Positions 20,539 through 31,538 of a stretch of DNA of 64,000 nt are shown one piece after another. The stretch lies in assembly GCA_019925095.2 (NCBI GenBank), contig CM034391.1, positions 5,483,051 to 5,547,050 of the forward strand. Reading direction: 5' to 3'. The first letter of the stretch is position 1. The number at the start of each line of letters is the position of its first letter. Made by a program: the position numbers and the translations under genes. This DNA comes from Dendrolimus kikuchii. Taxonomy: Eukaryota; Arthropoda; Insecta; Lepidoptera; Lasiocampidae. Under the pieces are notes generated by a model that had not been told where the DNA came from, searched no databases, and saw nothing but the letters and a program-made list of their open reading frames with translations.

Positions 20539-21689
20539 ACGCTAACTTTAGGTAAATTATTAAAGCAGGCCGCGCACTATAATAGGCAACTAGGCTGCGG
20601 CGATTCTAGATAGCTCATTCAGATTATAACGCTTAAATAGTACCTACTGGTCACTCAATATTTTCGTTGCTTCTCGAGGATAAGTTTTACCTATAGTGCA
20701 CCTGGCAGGGTCTAACAGGCGCTAGAATATTATTGCACTATCTAACCTATAGGTTAGAACCGATGCTGGATGTAAGAGTGCCCTAAATTTTATAATAAAA
20801 AAACCTGCTGTGTACATGATATGCATAGAACGTCTCCTAATTTCGTCATTTAATTACAAAAGCATAAAAAATGATTTAATTGGTACACCACATCTCAAAA
20901 CCTACTCAATAGCAGGTGATCAAAGCAACCATAGTTGAAAGTATTGTTGAAGGTTTACTATTTATTTTTTTAAATTTTGTATTTCATACTTGAAAAGTTA
21001 AAGGAGAGATCTGACTAATGATATATAATCGACAATGGTTCTACCTACATTGGAAAAAAAATCGCCCCTTTTTCACATGTATGGCGCCCAGCCTTAAATA
21101 TACTAATATAGAACTATACTAGTTGTTTCACCTTCCTTACGAAATTTCACCCATATAAACCCAGTAATTTCTGAGAAAAGTGGCTGTAATATACAAAGAC
21201 AGATGGACGGACATAAGGAAAACATAAGGCTTCCGTTTTCAGTAAGTAAATTAGGCACAGTATGAAAAAAAATAAAAATCGCAGTTAGTACAATTCTGCT
21301 GGCAGCATTATCTCGCTGAATACATACATGTATAAAAAAAATTGATTGATATACATTGATTGGAAAAAATGTTAACAAATATCCATCAGGACCAGTACTG
21401 AGATGGGTGACCGTAGGTAAATACAAACACAGTAAATATGCACGTTACACTTTCCTACGATAAGGCAAACATTAACTCACAAGTTCTCAACTAAAAATAA
21501 AATCCACGTCAGCTCCGATAAGAATGCAACGCGATTATCAAGACCATACACGTCGAGTTATGTAAACAGAAAATGGTACAAAAAAAATAATATTCTATTA
21601 TTTGCTAAATGTCACTCGGCAACCTTGTAATTTTATAGATAACACTACCTCAAGACCATAATGTAGTACGATCTATTCACTTTATTAAA
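20539..21689. other. Unassigned AT-rich DNA
   Basis: A 107-codon minus-strand frame (21103-21426) has no recognised domain and unremarkable composition. Around 21105-21240 the wording (CCTTCCTTACGAAATTTCACC…GACAGATGGACGGACA) looks like the tail of an RTE-style repeat, but the match is weak. Confidence 0.35.
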
Positions 21690-21960
21690 AGGTATATATA
21701 TAAAAATCACTTGCTGTTCGTTAGTCTCGCTAAAACTCGATAACGGCTGGACTGATTTGGCTAATTTTGGTTTTTAATTATTTGTGGAAGTCCAGGGAAG
21801 CTTTAAAAGGTGAGTAAATATGAAAAAAAAGCTTGGAATTCAGTAAAAACAACAATTTCGCTTTTCCTTAGAAACTATTCCTATCTGTCAAACATTTGAT
21901 GTTTGTCCCGTCGTTTAGAAATCAGCTAAATTTGAAAGTCGTTCAGAAATCAAATTACAT
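21690..21960 (-). repeat. Interspersed repeat family E, inverted copy
   Basis: It is the complement of the repeat at 11240-11575: CTGTTCGTTAGTCTCGCTAA at one end, GTCAAACATTTGATGTTTGTC in the middle and GTCGTTTAGAAATCAGC after it. It is non-coding. Confidence 0.65.
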
Positions 21961-23006
21961 GGAAAATGCAATAATCAAATAAATAAAATGTATAATAAGT
22001 AATGAAAAATAAACGTGTACTCATTTCTTCATAATCATTTGCAAAAAGTACTATATTTTTACAATTTAAAAACAAAAATTCTATATTTTCTTCAATAAAT
22101 ACTCATGTATGAAGTTAACGAAAAGAAAAAACGTTATTGATTCTGTCTCTTCGTAATGATTACGAGAAAGGAAAATTTCATTAATTTATTATAACATTCT
22201 ATCCAACAGTGTTGACAAATTTGCATAAACTGATTGATTTGAATGAATAAATTGACAGCTTCATTTAATTATGTCAAAATGTAGATTATAACAAGCGTGA
22301 TATATTATTTTTATTATGCATGACAACACTATAACGTAATAGGTGGAAATTAAAACAAAGTTGTAATTTAAATAACATAGATAAAAGGAAACTTATCAAC
22401 AGTGTTTTAATTATATTTCCATAAAACATTCGCATTAAATTGATTTCAGGAGTAGAGTGAGTGTTGTATAGAGGTAGCGTAAGTAAGAGGAAATATTTAC
22501 GAAAACAGGTTCAACTTATGTCTGTTGTCGTTACTTTGAAAGAGACGCCTTTTTTTTCTTCTAGGTACGGGTCTTTACTTTGGATCCCTTGGTAGAGTTC
22601 ACGCAACAATCATCGTACTTAATCCTGCCAGAGTAATTATTTGCTAATCCATAAGTCTACATAAATAATTACTGAATAATTAATACAAAATATTCCATAC
22701 TTGAAATTGTAAATTTATTGGCTATTTTACGATCAAAATTCTATCAAACAGCGGAGCCGCCACTTGTCGTTTCTTTATTTTCCGTAGGACTTCTTTTGTG
22801 GCGCGGACTCTAATAGCAACAGGTTAAGTATTCGATATTTGAAATCGATACGATTTTCGTATTACTTGCCAGTTTGAAAAAAAAATAGGGAATTTAAAGT
22901 TTAAATAAAGGTTTTTTTACTTTGAGTTTTTTTTAATATTGTATAGGTTCGCGTTTGACTGACATTGCACCTGATGTCAGGTGGAAATGCAGGGAACATG
23001 CTTACC
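21961..23006. other. Unassigned AT-rich DNA
   Basis: No gene or repeat is supportable. Confidence 0.45.
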
Positions 23007-23253
23007 TAGGCTACGTTCCATTAAAGACTCACAACGACCACGTTCACGACCGCGATTTTTCCCGCCCCACTCATCCCCGTTACAATCGTAAACCCAAGTG
23101 GAAAGGTTATTCGACCCACCTTTTGACATGAGTCGTTGTGAGCGTTGTGTGATCGAAAATGATGACGTCATTAGTGACGATTTCGCCACGACCACAACGA
23201 CTGCGATCGCTTTGAGCATTTTGGGCGTTGTGAGCTACTAATGGAACGCCCTA
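23007..23253. mobile_element. MITE with imperfect terminal inverted repeats
   Basis: The left end TAGGCTACGTTCCATTA… and CTCACAACG is matched by the complement of the right end (TAGGGCGTTCCATTAG…CTCACAACG). The element is about 247 bp, GC-richer than the flanks and has internal inverted pieces (ACGACTCATG, GTCGTTGTGAGCG). The minus-strand frame crossing it is incidental. No target duplication is certain. Confidence 0.6.
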
Positions 23254-23934
23254 ATAGAAGATACCTATTTACGAGAGACTTGAAGCCACCTAAATTGTAT
23301 GTTGTTGTGTAGTGAACATTCCGTTTTTATCCATCGTATTTATACTACATCCTCTAAAAGACCTTGTTAAGAAATCTGTTCGGATTCTGCAAAACTCACA
23401 AAAACGAAGTTAGAAGCGAACTGCGCTTTATAATGAGGTTAGCTACGCGTGACAGCACAACACAAAACGATGAATAAAAAAGAGTTTTGAATAATTTCTA
23501 CATTCATTCAATGACTAAACAAGGTTTAAATATTTTACAAAAGTAGCATTAACACGCACGTGCGAAAACCATAGCACTGACATCGAGATCGTTGCTCTTC
23601 TGTGTTTTCTATTCAATGATCTTTTAAAGCAGATAATTTTTTGCTTGGAAATGTTCGGTGGTGCGTGACATAGCGCTGTTGTATTTACGTGACATTTTCG
23701 TCAACGATATATTGTTATTATTGGTTCATTGGCTTTACTAAGAAATATAAACGCGGCAAGTGAAGTTGATAAAAAATCGACAAAGTGCGCGTCGCTCCGC
23801 GAACAGTGAAAGATTCCGAAGCAGTAACAAATATGCTTATTAGTTTAAATAAGCAAAGTCCTAATTATTTACTTTTGATTTTCGTCTTACTTGTTCTAAA
23901 GAAGTTTTTAAATACACTAGAACATCAAATAGCA

Positions 23935-24066
23935 AGAGTGAACAAGAAATGCTGGCTTAACGTCGTGAGCGATGAGATATGTACCAATGAACTCACGACA
24001 AGAAATGCCGAAGATCGCTCGAAGTGGAGAAGGAAGAACAGGAAAGCGGACCCTGGACTACGAAGT
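23935..24066 (+). pseudogene. LINE C-terminal remnant
   Basis: The frame here ends TTRNAEDRSKWRRKNRKADPGLRS and stop. The ordered motif DR.KWRR….ADP closes the C-terminal tail of many LINE ORF2 proteins. A second copy with KWRRISRTVDLGFRS is at 57215-57350. The 94-codon frame starts earlier (23785), but its first part is not recognised. Confidence 0.6.
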
Positions 24067-24117
24067 TAACACTCCGAACGCAACCGGAATGTATAATGGT
24101 GACCGCGAGAACCTGTA

Positions 24118-24537
24118 GTTGTTTTTATTGTAGAAGAAAAATAGTAGGAATGGCAAAACCCAATTAAAAACAACTCTGAAAAGCTCGTAAACTGTATTCG
24201 AATGAGTACATACTGGCCGGTTCATATATCTTACGTACCTGACCATCGGTTGAATTTTGACATTACATGGCAAGCTGTCATAGGCGTGTTTATAAATCAA
24301 TATAATTTGATAAAAAAATATGTCTCAACTGGTCATCAGATGGGTGAAGATCGATCTTCAGCGTCTCCTCTACTACAAGCTCCATACAAGTAATGTCAAA
24401 ATTCAACCGATGGTAAGATACGTGAATGAATTATAAGATATAGGAACCGGCTTCGAGTACAGGTTACGAGCTTTTCAGAGTTCTTTTTTATTACGTATTT
24501 GCCATTCCTAGTATTTTTCTTCTACAATAAAAACAAC
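24118..24537. mobile_element. Long-armed foldback MITE
   Basis: About 190 bases at each end are inverted copies of one another. The left arm (GTTGTTTTTATTGTAGAAG…, AACTCTGAAAAGCTCGTAA…, CATCGGTTGAATTTTGACAT) is matched by the right arm read backwards with roughly one difference in ten. The single-stranded middle is about 80 bases. Degenerate relatives may exist at 8218-8290 and 43884-44060. It has no coding capacity and no clear target duplication. Confidence 0.75.
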
Positions 24538-24905
24538 CACTCAAAATAAAATCTTATTTTATCTACTACTTTCTATTCTGTTAATATAACCTTTTTGACC
24601 TGCACGTATCTTCGACTAACAAATAAATTGAATTTACTTTTGAACAATCGTGATTAGTCAGACTTCAGTCTTCATGTCCGTCACAGTTGATAAAGTGCAA
24701 GACCGTCTCGCCTACATTGGTACGATCGCATTCTACGGAAACCCACAATTCATGTAAAGGCACATGTATACAAAGCAGAAGATCTAAGAATCTTAGATCT
24801 TCTGCTTGATATACACTTACAAGTAGTAATTGGCTATCATCGCCCAATCTGCAATACCAAGGGAGCCCATGCGGTGCCCACCTCGTTGGATGATAGAAAT
24901 AGTAT
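24538..24905. other. Unassigned DNA containing a perfect palindrome
   Basis: Bases 24773-24807 form two perfect 17-base arms (AAGCAGAAGATCTAAGA and its complement) around a single A, with further partial pairing outside. No gene is recognised in the remainder. Confidence 0.6.
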
Positions 24906-25235
24906 AATAATATATAATAATAATAACAGCTCATAAGTGTCCCACTGCTGGGCTCGGGCCTCCCATTATAGGAGGAACGGACAGTATACCCGCCACGCTT
25001 GTCCAAGGCGGCTTGGCAGGTTTGAAACATCGGTTATCTCAATGTGCAGGTTGCATCACGATGTTTTCTTCCACCGTTGTTAGCACAAGGTAATTGTAAC
25101 AATATGCACATTAGGTCAGAAAACTGCCTAAGTGGTGCATGCGTTCCGGCCAGGATCGAACCTACACCCATCGAGTCAGGGACGCGTGCGCTAGCCATTA
25201 CGCTACCACGAATTTTATATAGATAGATATAGTAT
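24892..25235 (-). repeat. SINE family A, full length, with target duplication
   Basis: The insertion is 24906-25221, flanked by near-identical 14-bp repeats (GATAGAAATAGTAT and GATAGATATAGTAT). On the minus strand it begins CGTGGTAGCGTAATGGCTAG, an A-box-like start, then AGGTTCGATCCTGGCCGG, a good Pol III B box. The shared body and the CCCAGCAGTGGGACACTTATG tail follow, ending in an ATT-rich run. Pol III transcription is inferred from the boxes. Confidence 0.85.
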
Positions 25236-25364
25236 CGATCGATACATACTATATGATATATACGATCGACGACAGTAAATATTATAGCGCTCATACACAT
25301 CCACACGCTTACTCACTAGACATAAACACTCTGTTACCGATTTGTATTTTTGTGTTTAAAACTA

Positions 25365-25495
25365 CATACTATTGTGAGAGAGCATTGATTCCTGAAACAC
25401 AGGCTTCATTCCTAGCTCGGGAGTTAGGGACTTCTATAAGTTATTGTATCAAAAAAATTTCGGCAATAAAGATTTATTATTATTATATTATTTAT
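25365..25495 (+). repeat. LINE-like 3' tail
   Basis: CTAGCTCGGGAGTTAGGGAC and GCATTGATTCCTGAAACACAG are followed by a poly(A) signal (AATAAAG) and an ATT-triplet tail. The inverted relative is at 36185-36305. No coding sequence remains. Confidence 0.5.
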
Positions 25496-25837
25496 GTCAG
25501 ATTTATTTAAATTAAATAATAAATTGGTGAAAATTAATTTATAAGTATAAAATGATGTTTTATTGCTATTTTTTATTACATTTTATGCCACGATTATATT
25601 ATTTATTAACAGTGACTGTAAAAAAAATTGATACATGTATGAGTTCTAAATTCTATCACAATCCTTTCGATATCCTTCGGAGCCGTTTTATACTATTTGA
25701 AAAGTATTTATCTCATAATGTTCATATATTGGCCTTTCTAACGCAGCACTAGGTAGTCTAATACCATATCTTATTTCTATCTATTTTTTCCTACTTTTAT
25801 GCATTTATTTATTTAATTTTCTTTCGTTTATGCAAGT
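25496..25837. other. Unassigned AT-rich DNA
   Basis: Nothing supportable is seen. The 66-codon frame at 25552-25752 has no recognised domain. Confidence 0.4.
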
Positions 25838-26151
25838 ACTAGAGTTTACCCCGCGTCTGCGCCGCGGGTCAACCTCTAGTGCATGTCTCTTGTTTAAAGA
25901 GCAAGTAGTACAGGTTACATTGTATTATTTTTTTATGTATTTGCCCCCGAAAGATTCACTTAAAAAACGGAACAGACAGACAGACAGAGTTACTTTCGCA
26001 TTTATAATATTAACAGGGATTAATAGGGACATTAAATATTAATAGGGATAGGGGTTAATTTTTATTATACCTATAAACTTGAGAAATGATTAGTTTCTCA
26101 CTAAAACTTTTATTTTAGTTTTATTTTTGCGATAAAAAGTATGGCCAGTGA
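25838..26151 (+). repeat. RTE-style repeat, left part
   Basis: ACTAGAGTTTACCCCGCG is complementary to CGCGGGTCAACCTCTAGT 4 bases later, a strong hairpin at 25838-25879. Further on AACGGAACAGACAGACAGAC, then GTTACTTTCGCATTTATAAT occur, the typical end of a lepidopteran non-LTR-related repeat. A second start of the same kind leads into the minisatellite through GATAAAAAGTATG. Confidence 0.5.
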
Positions 26152-26935
26152 CCAAAATGGCCTAAATGGCCCAAAATTACCGAATTGACTGAAATGGCCA
26201 AAATGACCAAAAAGGCCAAAATGATCAAAAAGGCTAAAATGACCGACATGGCCAAAATGATCAAAAAGGCCAAAATTACCGACATGGCCAAAATGGCTAA
26301 AATTACCAAAAAGGCCAAAATGACCGAAATGGCCAAAATGGCTAAAATGACCAAAAAGGCCAAAATGACCGAAATGGCCAAAAAGGCCAAAATGACCAAA
26401 AAAGGCCAAAATGACCGAAATGGCCAAAAAGGCCAAAATACTAAAATGGCCAAAATGACGAAAAAGGCCAAAATTACCGACATGGCCAAAATGGCTAAAA
26501 AGGCCAAAATGGCCGAAATGGCCAAAAAGGCCAAAATGACCGAAATAGCCAAAATGACCAAAAAGGCCAAAATGACCAACATGGCGAAAATCACCAAAAA
26601 GGCCAAAATTACTGAAATGACCAAAAAGGCTAAATGACCGAAATGGCCAAAATGACCAAAATGGCCAAAATGGCCAAAATGACTAAAATTACTAAAATGA
26701 CCAAAAAGGCCAAAATGACCAACATGGCGAAAATCACCAAAAAGGCCAAAATTACTGAAATGACTAAAAAGGCCAAATGACCGAAATGGCCAAAATGACC
26801 AAAATGGCCAAAATAACCGAAATGGCTAAAACGACCAAAATGACTAAAATGGCCAAAATGACCAAAATTTCCAAATTAACCAAAATAAATAAAATGGCCT
26901 AAATGGCCAAAATTACCGAAAAGGCCAAAATGAAA
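26152..26935. repeat. Degenerate 9-bp minisatellite
   Basis: About 87 units of a 9-base motif, ATGGCCAAA / ATGACCAAA / AAGGCCAAA / ATGACCGAA, in changing order. Because 9 is a multiple of 3, every frame repeats the same three codons, giving long open frames on both strands (26185-26637 plus, 26110-26624 minus). These encode only K-M-T/A or L-A-I/F-G-H repeats and are not genes. It appears to have expanded inside a dispersed repeat, since AAAAAGTAT flanks it on the left and AAAAGTATCCCATGTCC on the right. Confidence 0.9.
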
Positions 26936-27168
26936 AGTATCCCATGTCCACCCTCGGTATTTAATTCACATACGTACCGAATTTCAGTCAAATCGGCCCA
27001 TTAGTTTTTCCGTAAAAGCATAACAAACAAATAGACAAATATATTTTTATCCCGGAAACTATCCCATTTTCCGGGATAAAAAGTATCCTATGTTCATTCT
27101 CGGCATCGAAAATATATATATACTGAGTTTCAGCCAAATCGGTCCAGTAGTTTTTACGTGAAAACGGA

Positions 27169-27225
<57 letters not shown>

Positions 27226-27260
27226 GTTACTTTCGCATTTATAATATTAATAGGGATTTA
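26936..27260 (+). repeat. RTE-style repeat, right part, with (CAGA)n
   Basis: It holds two runs of the family wording: TTTCAGTCAAATCGGCCCA and, later, TTTCAGCCAAATCGGTCCAG. A CAGA microsatellite of about 14 units follows at 27169-27224, then GAGTTACTTTCGCATTTATA. This continues the repeat interrupted by the minisatellite. Confidence 0.65.
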
Positions 27261-27261
27261 G

Positions 27262-27400
27262 ATTGATAGATAGACAACACTTTATTGTACACCAAAGGAT
27301 AGATAAACAGAAATAGAAAAATACAAGAGATAGTACAACGGGCGGCATTATCCCTAAAAAGCGATCTCTTCCAGGCAACCCTTGGCAGGGATTAATAGGT
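27262..27400 (-). repeat. LINE 3' tail family with polyadenylation signal
   Basis: The complement of this segment reads …AGAGATCGCTTTTTAGGGAT… and ends ACAATAAAGTGTTGTCTATC. It matches the tails at 45765-45900 and 57565-57720 (TAGCGATAAGACCGCCC, then AATAAAG and a four-base repeat). Confidence 0.6.
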
Positions 27401-27734
27401 TTTTAATACTAATGATGGTGCAGTTTATAAATAATGATAAATGATAAGTAGACATACAGGTATATGTGACCATGTGTCTAATAATATTGTAAGTTGCTAT
27501 TGAACTGTTGATGTGAAATATTATCTGCTATTCAATTAATATAAAATATAGTCCAAGTGAAGTGCAGTTTCCATTTTATATAGATATACGCGCATACACC
27601 AGCTAAGCAATTTACAGTCTGCTGAACTATAAGTTTTAAACATGGTTTAGACCATACATATGACAATACAAAGATACATACATATATATAATAGTATTAG
27701 AAATTATTATACACAATGGAGAAGTAATGCTACT
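27401..27734. other. Unassigned AT-rich DNA between LINE pieces
   Basis: This lies between a LINE 3' tail and a LINE coding remnant on the same strand, so it may be the decayed 3' untranslated region of one element. That is inference. Confidence 0.35.
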
Positions 27735-27845
27735 GAACCTGATTTTTAAAGCACTGTAAGGGATTTGGCTTGTTTTATAGCAATAGGTAACTCACTCCAA
27801 AGACGCACAGCCTGGACGGTAAAAGTGTTATTGGCAGACAAACAA
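27735..27845 (-). pseudogene. Jockey/CR1-like LINE C-terminal remnant
   Basis: A minus-strand frame reads NTFTVQAVRLWSELPIAIKQ, then AKSLTVL and stop. The order VQAVRLWN.LP..I followed by S…FK is typical of the end of ORF2 in jockey/CR1-type LINEs. Only about 30 codons remain. Confidence 0.6.
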
Positions 27846-28075
27846 AGACAAACACACATATTGTATATCCCCAAATTAAGCAAGTTAGGCTTGTGCTATG
27901 GGTAATATACAACAGACTACTCTGGGGCCGATCCCAGACACCCAGACCATAGTAAATCACGGAGAAAATACGTTTCCGAAATTTACTGTACCAGGAATCG
28001 AACCCGGAGCCTCTACGTTGCGGTGAGGTAGGCCGGCAAAGGCTTAGCCCGCTCAACCACAGAGGCCGTATTGTA
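27846..28075 (-). repeat. tRNA-derived SINE family P
   Basis: On the minus strand the head is GGCCTCTGTGGTTGAGCGGG, an A-box-like region, then GCTCCGGGTTCGATTCCTGG, a consensus B box. The body contains TTACTATGGTCTGGGTGTCTG, shared with the partial copy at 9475-9575. It is not a tRNA gene, as the 3' half departs from cloverleaf length. Confidence 0.75.
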
Positions 28076-28249
28076 AAAACAAGACGTATGTACAGGTGTG
28101 TTTATTCTGTATTTAGTTGAGGGGCGTAAATTGTAGGAGCTAGATACGTACAGAAATTCAAAGCGTTCCTTGAGATATTTATTACGTCTTAAGTTGAGTA
28201 TTGACATTTCTTTTGCGGAGTTTATGCCAAATTTTAGCCTGTAGTAATG

Positions 28250-28350
28250 AATGGACAGGATACACGGCATCAAAACTGTACAACCGTCTACCAGATGAGC
28301 TTTTAAATATAACAACTGTTAATATATTTAAACTTAAGGTTATGCGCGTA
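28250..28350 (+). pseudogene. LINE C-terminal remnant (YNRLPDEL type)
   Basis: The plus-strand frame gives ASKLYNRLPDELLNITTVNI, then FKLKV. This matches the general LINE ending F/YN.LP.E….….FK..L. The longer frame downstream (to 28677) is low-complexity and not part of the domain. Confidence 0.5.
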
Positions 28351-28369
28351 TGCATAACGTATGGGAGAC

Positions 28370-28760
28370 AAGACGGTGGTCCAACGTCTAATGGAGGGCC
28401 AATAATCCCCCTCCTAAACCACCCATCATCACTAACGCCAACTGAAATTTTTTCAAGAACCATTCCCAGCCAACACATTGTCACAATAAATTATAACACC
28501 ACACAAAGTCACAAACTCACAATTAACAACAAAACTTACACACATACCCACACTAACGCGCACTACCACCACATTGCATTACACGCACACTTCACGAACA
28601 AACCAAAACACACAAAGAGCCTAAAAATTCATAACCCGGACACAGAAAGGGAAAACAACACACATGGCACTAGTTAGGATAATATATATAGGTATAGACA
28701 TAAGGCACACACTGCACATGCACTTCCTCACAACACCAGCATGTAACAGATACACTCTAC
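28370..28760. other. A/C-rich, G-poor stretch
   Basis: The plus strand is dominated by A and C (many CACAC, AACAC and CCAC runs) with few G over nearly 400 bases. The open frame across it encodes H/T/N-rich text and is a result of composition. It may be part of the adjoining LINE or a decayed satellite. Confidence 0.5.
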
Positions 28761-29189
28761 ATTGTATAAGTTTAGTATTAAAATTGGAATAAATTAATAT
28801 AATAAGTTATTCTTAAGGTACAACACAACACAACCATACATTCATTAAATGTCACAAACAATAACAAAAGTAACGAATAAGCATGTACAACTTCTAAAGT
28901 TTTTCTTAAATTTAATTGTAAAAAAAGGGTACGGAACTAGTCTGTAGAGTTATTAATAAAAACTTAAGGTTAAGAAATTTTTAATACAAAAAGCATGTTA
29001 TTCAGTAAACGAATATCTAGGACAGAAATAACTATATTATAATTAATGACGACTAACATTATATATAACAGTATTATTTTGAAATTGATTGACTGACTAA
29101 AAATAATCAATAGTAATGACATTGTTTTGTGCTTCTATAAAGACAAAGTTTTATATTAATTTAATTAGGTAATTTATTTATTAATTAAC
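28761..29189. other. Unassigned AT-rich DNA
   Basis: Nothing supportable is seen. Confidence 0.45.
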
Positions 29190-29428
29190 TAGCTTCTACA
29201 CACGACTTCGTCCGCGTGGAATAGTTTTTAAAAAAATCCTCGATTTTGAAACATTCTTCATCGGTGCTCGGCTCCTATTGGGCTTAGCGTGATGATATAT
29301 AGTCTATAGCCTTCCTCAATAAATGGGCTACCTAACACTGAAAATAATTTTCAAATCAGACCAGTAGCTCCTGAAATTAGCGCGTTCAAGCAAACAAACT
29401 CTTCAGCTTTATATATTAGTATAAGATT
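29190..29428 (+). repeat. RTE-style dispersed repeat
   Basis: It begins TAACTAGCTTCTACACACG and ACTTCGTCCGCGTGG. The familiar phrase TCAAATCAGACCAGTAGCTCC follows, then GCAAACAAACTCTTCAGC and an end TATATTAGTATAAGAT. This is a common lepidopteran repeat layout. It has no coding sequence. Confidence 0.7.
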
Positions 29429-30281
29429 AATGTAATAATGGCCAGGCACCATTACAATTGCCTGTATTGTACGTCGGAAAGCACATGCTGTCGTTCCAAC
29501 AATGAACTCCTCTACACCTTTGTAATTTTATGTTTGTGACAGTTTATACAATACATGTGTAGTTTCTCAGATCCGAAGAGACCTGCATGCAATAACTGCT
29601 CTTGTAATAACATTGCAAATATTTGTTCCGTAATTAGATCCGTTTCTTACCAGTTTCTATTACGATTGTCTACTTTTACAAATAACACCTACACGCAAGG
29701 TTTACTTATGCAGGCTACTGTCACTTTACTATGAATTGTTAATAAGTCATTTATGTTGTAAGTTACTTATTGCAGGTCAAAGACTTTGTTAATCTTTGAT
29801 AAGTTTGAGAGTTAAATAACATTATATTTATGTACTTAGGACTAGTATAATCCAGTATTAAATATAACATTTGTATGTATAATACAGTGGACACTCTGTA
29901 GGCATTTCCACCTACATAACTTGAGCAAGGTCAGTAACCGCACCTAAATAAATATTGTTATTTTACACAAATATTTAAGTATTAGTAAAGCAATGGAGGG
30001 TATCATATATTTTACAATAAATTCTAAGTCAATTAACATATACATATTTTACCATTGATATATGTATGAACCTTCATATCGTACAGTTAATGGCTAATAT
30101 AATTTTATTTTAGTTAATCTTTCTTATGAAACAACTAACTTTTAGAATTTTCGACAAGCAAAGATTTTATCATTCATCTAGGCAACGATTTGAGGCCAAT
30201 CAAAAGACACACATAACACTTAAGAATCAACATTTTCAACATTTGTTTAAAATAATAAATGTCATATAATTATTGCTAGAA
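29429..30281. other. Unassigned AT-rich DNA
   Basis: No gene or repeat is supportable. Confidence 0.45.
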
Positions 30282-30511
30282 TGCAACACCAAACGTGATA
30301 CAAATGCGCTGCTGCTCTCTTAAGGGAGACTGGAACCTGGTCACTAATGCCGGAACACAACTCAAGGCTGTTATGGCGGCATACTCTAGACCAGGGGTGG
30401 TAGCCAACCAGTCGGGCAAATACCCTACCACCTGGCCACCTTTTGTCGCCTCTTACGACAGGCCGCCCGGCCGCAGGAAGTTGTATTCTTTCTCCGTTCC
30501 TGCACGGATAA
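30282..30511 (+). repeat. SINE family B, 5'-truncated
   Basis: It starts within the head at GCAACACCAAACGTG and runs through GCCGGAACACAACTCAAGG to TTCTCCGTTCCTGCACGGAT. The T-rich start and the GACGGCCCAC block are missing. Confidence 0.85.
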
Positions 30512-31070
30512 AATGTTATCATTTTAGCATTTACTAAAAATAAGAATTCTTCTTAAACTTAATCATCTTTTACACTCTATGGCCATTACAGATAATATAA
30601 TATTATAAAAGCAACATGTATTCTTTCATTCTTGCCAGAAGACAATGTTCTGTATATACTTAGATCTAAGCTTTTTACACCACAAACTTCACGAAACTTA
30701 CAAATGTGATTCAATGCATATTTATAAGAACTGTGTGTGGTCGGTATCCGTGAAGATGGTAAAGATAAGAAGGATCTGTGCGCAAAAAATAGCACACAAA
30801 TGTATCTCTCTTGTGATTTACGGACTGGAACTACAGGTAATATTTAAGTTTCAAGAAAAACAACGTAAGGTAGTTTAAAAGTTACTCGTTTGGTTTATTT
30901 TTAGGTAACCTACTCGTAACGACTCCAGCTTTTTAATTTATATTACATAGTTGGTAATTCTTAGAAATAGCGTTATTATTGTAGTTTTAATTCTTAGGTT
31001 CCGTAGCCTAATTGGCAGATATAAAATAGGAAATCTATGTCATAGGAAATTTTTTACAATTGCAAGTAGG
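30512..31070. other. Unassigned DNA
   Basis: Short frames on both strands (30586-30878) have no recognised domain. Nothing else can be supported. Confidence 0.4.
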
Positions 31071-31405
31071 TATGTATCTACTACTATCAGTCATGGTAGC
31101 GTAATGGCTAGTGCACGCGTCCCAAACTCAAAGGGCGCGGGTTCGATCCTGGCCGGAACGCATGCACCGCTTAGTCAGTTTTCTGATCTAATGTGCATAT
31201 TCTTACAATTACCACGTGCTAATAACGTGAAGGAAATCATCGTGATGCAACCTGCACATCGAGATAACCGATGTGTCAAACCTGCCAAGCCGCCTTGGAC
31301 AAGCGTGGCGGGTATACGTCCGTTCCCCTATCATGGGAGGCCCGAGCCCAGCAGTGGGACATTTATGGGCTGATATTATTATTTATTATATATATGTATC
31401 TACTA
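31071..31405 (+). repeat. SINE family A, full length, with 13-bp target duplication
   Basis: The element is 31084-31392 with perfect flanks TATGTATCTACTA (31071-31083 and 31393-31405). The head reads TGGTAGCGTAATGGCTAGTG and GCGGGTTCGATCCTGGCC, a good B box. The body holds AATGTGCATATTCTTACAA and GCACATCGAGATAACCGATG, and the tail CCCAGCAGTGGGACATTTATG plus an ATT-rich end. It is the best reference copy of this family in the window. Confidence 0.9.
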
Positions 31406-31538
31406 GTAACTTATCCTTTCGCAATACGAAACGTCTTCCGTCCGTCAATTTGCGATTTTTTAAATATGTTATATACGCTATTATACATTCATTGTATATA
31501 TCTGACTTCTTGTGACAATTTTAGGAATTTTTGACTTG

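Noticed and set aside
22977..23219. 80-codon minus-strand frame
   Set aside because: It lies inside the MITE at 23007-23253 and has no recognised domain.
25140..25210. Possible tRNA gene (A- and B-box-like sequences), also at 10700, 28000 and 31090
   Set aside because: The tRNA-like heads are attached to SINE bodies shared between copies, and the cloverleaf stems are not completed.
26110..26637. Long open frames on both strands (150-167 codons)
   Set aside because: They arise from a 9-bp minisatellite whose period is a multiple of three; the translations are only short-period repeats.
28501..28677. Continuation of the LINE frame as a real H/T/N-rich protein
   Set aside because: The text follows from A/C-rich composition, and the recognisable LINE motif ends before it.
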